Source of the DNA: an uncultured Erythrobacter sp.
GTDB lineage: Bacteria; Pseudomonadota; Alphaproteobacteria; Sphingomonadales; Sphingomonadaceae
DNA: 64,000 bases
Assembly: GCA_947498065.1 (NCBI GenBank)
Contig: CANMIS010000001.1
Span: forward strand, 620,001-684,000
Reading direction: 5' to 3'
Shown here: positions 61,484 through 64,000 of the stretch, in pieces
How the letters are laid out: the number at the start of each line of letters is the position of its first letter
Numbering within the stretch: position 1 is the first letter of the stretch
Position numbers and translations under genes: made by a program
The notes under the pieces: generated by a model
Told to the model about the DNA's origin: nothing
The model's database searches: none
The model's input: only the letters and a program-made list of their open reading frames with translations

Positions 61484-61903
61484 TCAGCGATAGATGCCGA
61501 ATGTGTCGCGGCGTTCTTTGCGGTAGCCGGTAGCGCGCAAATCTTCGAGCATCGCCTCACGGCGTTTGTCCGCTTCGGTCAGAGCCGGGCGAGGCTTATC
61601 CCTAGTCGTTTGGCTTGGAGCGGCCCCACTTGCGCCGACTTTGATCAAATTGATCGTCTTGAGATTTTGCTCACCGATCATCGACGGGATCAGAAATAGA
61701 TCGATGACCCATAACAGCACCACTATGGGCAAAAGAATGACGGTGCAGGCCATAATCAGGCGGATAACAGCAGATTTGGTCTTGCCCGCGTAGAAGCGGT
61801 GAACGTTGAACATTCCGAAAAAGAACCAAAGCAAATACGCGGCCAATACCGATTTGCTATTGGCCTCAAACGCCTCGTCTATATGCTGCTCGTGATCCAC
61901 CAT
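61484..61903 (-). CDS. TM2 domain protein
   Basis: A 139-residue protein. The TM2 domain shows KSVLAAYLLWFFFGMFNVHR, FYAGKTKSAVIRLIMACTVI and the second helix VLLWVIDLFLIPSMIGEQN. A charged C-terminal tail (EADKRREAMLEDLRATGYRK) is cytoplasmic. TM2 proteins are small membrane proteins of unclear function. It ends 11 bases from the convergent DUF429-like gene. Confidence 0.88.
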   Translation of the reverse strand: MVDHEQHIDEAFEANSKSVLAAYLLWFFFGMFNVHRFYAGKTKSAVIRLIMACTVILLPIVVLLWVIDLFLIPSMIGEQNLKTINLIKVGASGAAPSQTTRDKPRPALTEADKRREAMLEDLRATGYRKERRDTFGIYR

Positions 61904-62090
61904 TCAGTCCTCTTGTGCCCGCCTACGATGTATCTTAGCAGGGCCTTAGACAAGGGCGGAATGTCCTATTCAGGCCGTCTTTTCTACGAACTGCAAAGCC
62001 TGTTCTGCAAACTCGCAGCAATGAAGGTCTAGACATTGAGGGTGTTTTGCGGCTAGCGGGCGTTTCCGCTGAAGAAGCGGATGGCGATGG

Positions 62091-62166
<76 letters not shown>

Positions 62167-62242
62167 CTTCCCACTTTTTCAGCATTGATGGCGCCGCAGG
62201 CGTTGGCTAGCTCAGCGATAAGGTGATGGGCAGCACCTATCC

Positions 62243-63814
62243 TCAAAACTCGCCAGAGAATGCGACGCTTGCGCCAGTGTTGTTGCCGCCTGCATGGCTG
62301 ACGCTGGCAGAGATGGCAAACGGCTGATCGCTGTTCAGCCGGTGTGTCAGGCCCAGACTAAAGCCGAACTCGCCCCGGAAAGTCGCGCCCTTGCCGATAT
62401 AGCTCGTTCCGCCAGGCCGTGACGGCATTGGCGCATCAGTCAGAGCCATCGCCGCCGCGACACCGCTGCGAACATTATCGTCGAGCTGGTCGAGTTGGAA
62501 ATCAATCGCCTGCACCCGCCCGCTGAGCGCATCGAACTGCGCGGTGGAGACCTGCGCAACCGCATTGAGTGCCACCCGCACGTTGTCGACCGAGGCAGCT
62601 GTGGCGACGCTCTGGCGGCCGAGCACGCCGTTGCTGTCGACCGTCACAACATCCACCGGGCCCACCTGAGCCGCCGTGCTCGCATCAATATCGCCGATGC
62701 GCACCGAGCTGCCACTGCCGCCGAGCGCAACTTGATTGGCCGCTGTCGTCACAGAGTTTGCACCCAGCGCGGTGGAGCCTGCTTGTCCTGCGTTTGCATT
62801 AAAGCCGAGTGCGGTGGAGTTGACACCTGTTGCATCAGAGCGAGCGCCATAGGCGCTGCTCTGCAAAGCGGTTGCCTGGGTTGATTGCCCGGTCGCCACG
62901 GCCAGAATACCGCCAGCGTTCGCGCCTTGGCCAATTGCTGTCGCAGCAGTCTGCTCGGCTCTTGCAGCTGACCCAATCGCGACCGAGGCGAGGCCCAGCG
63001 CGCCTGCCTGAGAGCCAATCGCTGTGGCCTGATCGGAGGCGGTCTGAGCGTTAAAACCAATCGCTGTGGCCAGAGTATTGGCCACGGTCACGCCCTGACC
63101 GATCGCGGTCGCCTGCTGACCCGTCGCGCGCGCACCGTTACCGATGGCAGTTGCTGATAGCTGCTGCGCAAGAGCGCCGCGCCCAATCGCCACTGTTTGA
63201 AGCGCACTCGCCGCTGATCCTGCTCCCAAAGCCGTCGCCCCATCTGCAGAAGCATTCGCATCCACGCCAAGGGCAATCGCCGCAATGCCGGACGCTTGCG
63301 CGCCCAGCGCATCAGCATCTACGCCGTCCCCGCCAATAGCAATCGCACTAAGAGCTCCAGCAGAAGCACTGCGTCCAAGCGCAGTCGCGCCTATTCCGGT
63401 CGCCTGAGCGGACCTGCCTATAGCCGTTGTGTCGGCGCTTCCAGCTAGAGACTGATAGCCCAAGGCGGTCGCGCTAATGTCCGCCGCGCCGGCGTCAACG
63501 CCGATTGCGGTGCTGTTGTCGCCCGCTGCGTTTGCATTAAATCCGACAGCCAAAGTGTTTGCGCCAGTGGCCGCCGCAGTTGCGCCTATGGCTGTGCTGC
63601 TCCCCCCAGACGCATCAGCCCCCACTCCGCACGCGAGCTCATTATTGCCGTCATCAGAAATCGCGCCGCCTGTGCTGTCGATGTTGGAATCGGCGTTTCC
63701 GTCTTCATTTGTATCCAGCAGGCACGCCTCTGCGCGAACCTCCTGCGGAGCTAGGGCCAATGCAGCCGCGCAGCCAAGCGACAAAACTGCCGAGACCAAA
63801 AGCGTATTTCTCAT
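62243..63814 (-). CDS. YadA-like trimeric autotransporter with head repeats
   Basis: A 523-residue surface protein. Signal peptide MRNTLLVSAVLSLGCAAALA, two early cysteines, then about 20 head repeats of 14 residues with the pattern STAIGxxAxAxGxxS / TALGxxAxA (residues about 70-390), forming a left-handed beta roll. A short neck and stalk (QFDALSGRVQAIDFQLDQL) leads to the C-terminal YadA anchor (GEFGFSLGLTHRLNSDQPFA, ending in SVAFSGEF), which builds the 12-strand trimeric barrel. It should be an adhesin displayed on the outer membrane. The anchor is somewhat diverged: it lacks the usual GxAxG glycine string. Lies next to tRNA-Thr. Confidence 0.88.
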   Translation of the reverse strand: MRNTLLVSAVLSLGCAAALALAPQEVRAEACLLDTNEDGNADSNIDSTGGAISDDGNNELACGVGADASGGSSTAIGATAAATGANTLAVGFNANAAGDNSTAIGVDAGAADISATALGYQSLAGSADTTAIGRSAQATGIGATALGRSASAGALSAIAIGGDGVDADALGAQASGIAAIALGVDANASADGATALGAGSAASALQTVAIGRGALAQQLSATAIGNGARATGQQATAIGQGVTVANTLATAIGFNAQTASDQATAIGSQAGALGLASVAIGSAARAEQTAATAIGQGANAGGILAVATGQSTQATALQSSAYGARSDATGVNSTALGFNANAGQAGSTALGANSVTTAANQVALGGSGSSVRIGDIDASTAAQVGPVDVVTVDSNGVLGRQSVATAASVDNVRVALNAVAQVSTAQFDALSGRVQAIDFQLDQLDDNVRSGVAAAMALTDAPMPSRPGGTSYIGKGATFRGEFGFSLGLTHRLNSDQPFAISASVSHAGGNNTGASVAFSGEF

Positions 63815-64000
63815 GCGTATTTCCCTTCCAACGCGGTGGAGGGAGGCGGTCTCATGCGGCCTTGAAGATCAACAGTCTCGCGACAGGCAAGTTAAGCCCG
63901 CCCAATTACACCGCTGAAACAGACATAGTTCGCCCACCCCCAAAGTATTCCCCAAGCGAGTGTAGCCGAATTTAGAAGTGATTATTGAACAAAATCTTCA

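Noticed and set aside
62880-63620. Tandem DNA repeats as a non-coding satellite
   Set aside because: They encode the 14-residue head repeats of the YadA-like protein in an uninterrupted frame.

Overview
The window reads as core chromosome of an alphaproteobacterium of the order Sphingomonadales, most likely family Erythrobacteraceae (Erythrobacter / Altererythrobacter / Qipengyuania type). Evidence: high-GC codon use, the pckA-chvI-chvG-hprK-rapZ-PTS block and the serC-serA-hisZ-purA set in alphaproteobacterial style, DUF3597, DUF6768 and DUF4349 proteins, and sphingomonad-type intergenic palindromes (CTTGTCGAAGGGC, CCCGCGAAGGCGGGG). There is no rRNA, no CRISPR array, no recognisable transposase or integrase, and two tRNA genes (Val-TAC, Thr-TGT).

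Layout. 0-4.5 kb: end of a DUF1285 gene, CoA-pyrophosphatase, CCA-adding enzyme, parC. 4.5-5.7 kb: isolated, AT-richer SUFU-like gene with a damaged start. 5.8-10.3 kb: voltage-gated sodium channel, DUF4349 lipoprotein, 2Fe-2S ferredoxin with two tandem cysteine desulfurases. 10.3-14.4 kb: hydrolase, two unknown accessory genes, TonB-like protein behind a Zur-like site, small proteins. 14.4-22.8 kb: DUF885 peptidase, membrane/SRPBCC protein, desaturase, a cNMP-binding/thioredoxin-reductase fusion, metallopeptidase-TPR, two DUF937 proteins. 22.9-30.3 kb: pckA facing the chvI-chvG-hprK-rapZ-EIIA-HPr-rRNA methylase operon. 30.3-35.7 kb: lipoprotein, rmuC, def, recR, fmt-truA. 35.8-43.9 kb: oxidoreductase, asparaginase, tRNA-Val, monooxygenase, tlpA facing argH-lptM-lysA-siroheme gene. 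43.9-46.5 kb: MarR-like regulator, ECF sigma factor with DUF6768 partner, L,D-transpeptidase. 46.6-57 kb: purA, an insertion-like stretch (Imm11-like protein, palindrome mosaic, esterase), hisZ, serA, serC, glycosyltransferase. 57-64 kb: PadR regulator facing a frame-broken rarA, a DUF429-like protein, TM2 protein, tRNA-Thr and a YadA-like adhesin.

Most genes are ordinary housekeeping. The less ordinary content is mostly in non-coding DNA: three ~80-base hairpins with 28-36-base arms and a constant 16-base loop spacing (two of them perfect); a 71-base element found twice, each copy on the sense strand just upstream of a gene (the FAD reductase fusion and purA); five loci with CTTGTCGAA palindromes; and a candidate serC leader. 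At gene level, two reading frames are broken at short A runs (rarA and the SUFU-like gene), one cysteine desulfurase has no canonical start codon, a siroheme-synthase gene carries what looks like a decayed methyltransferase stub, and argH and tlpA share overlapping start codons. Three isolated accessory genes (SUFU-like, Imm11-like, one unknown) look like orphan immunity or cargo genes without visible toxins. I see no clearly new multi-gene system; the duplicated 71-base element and the long hairpins are the best candidates for undescribed biology.
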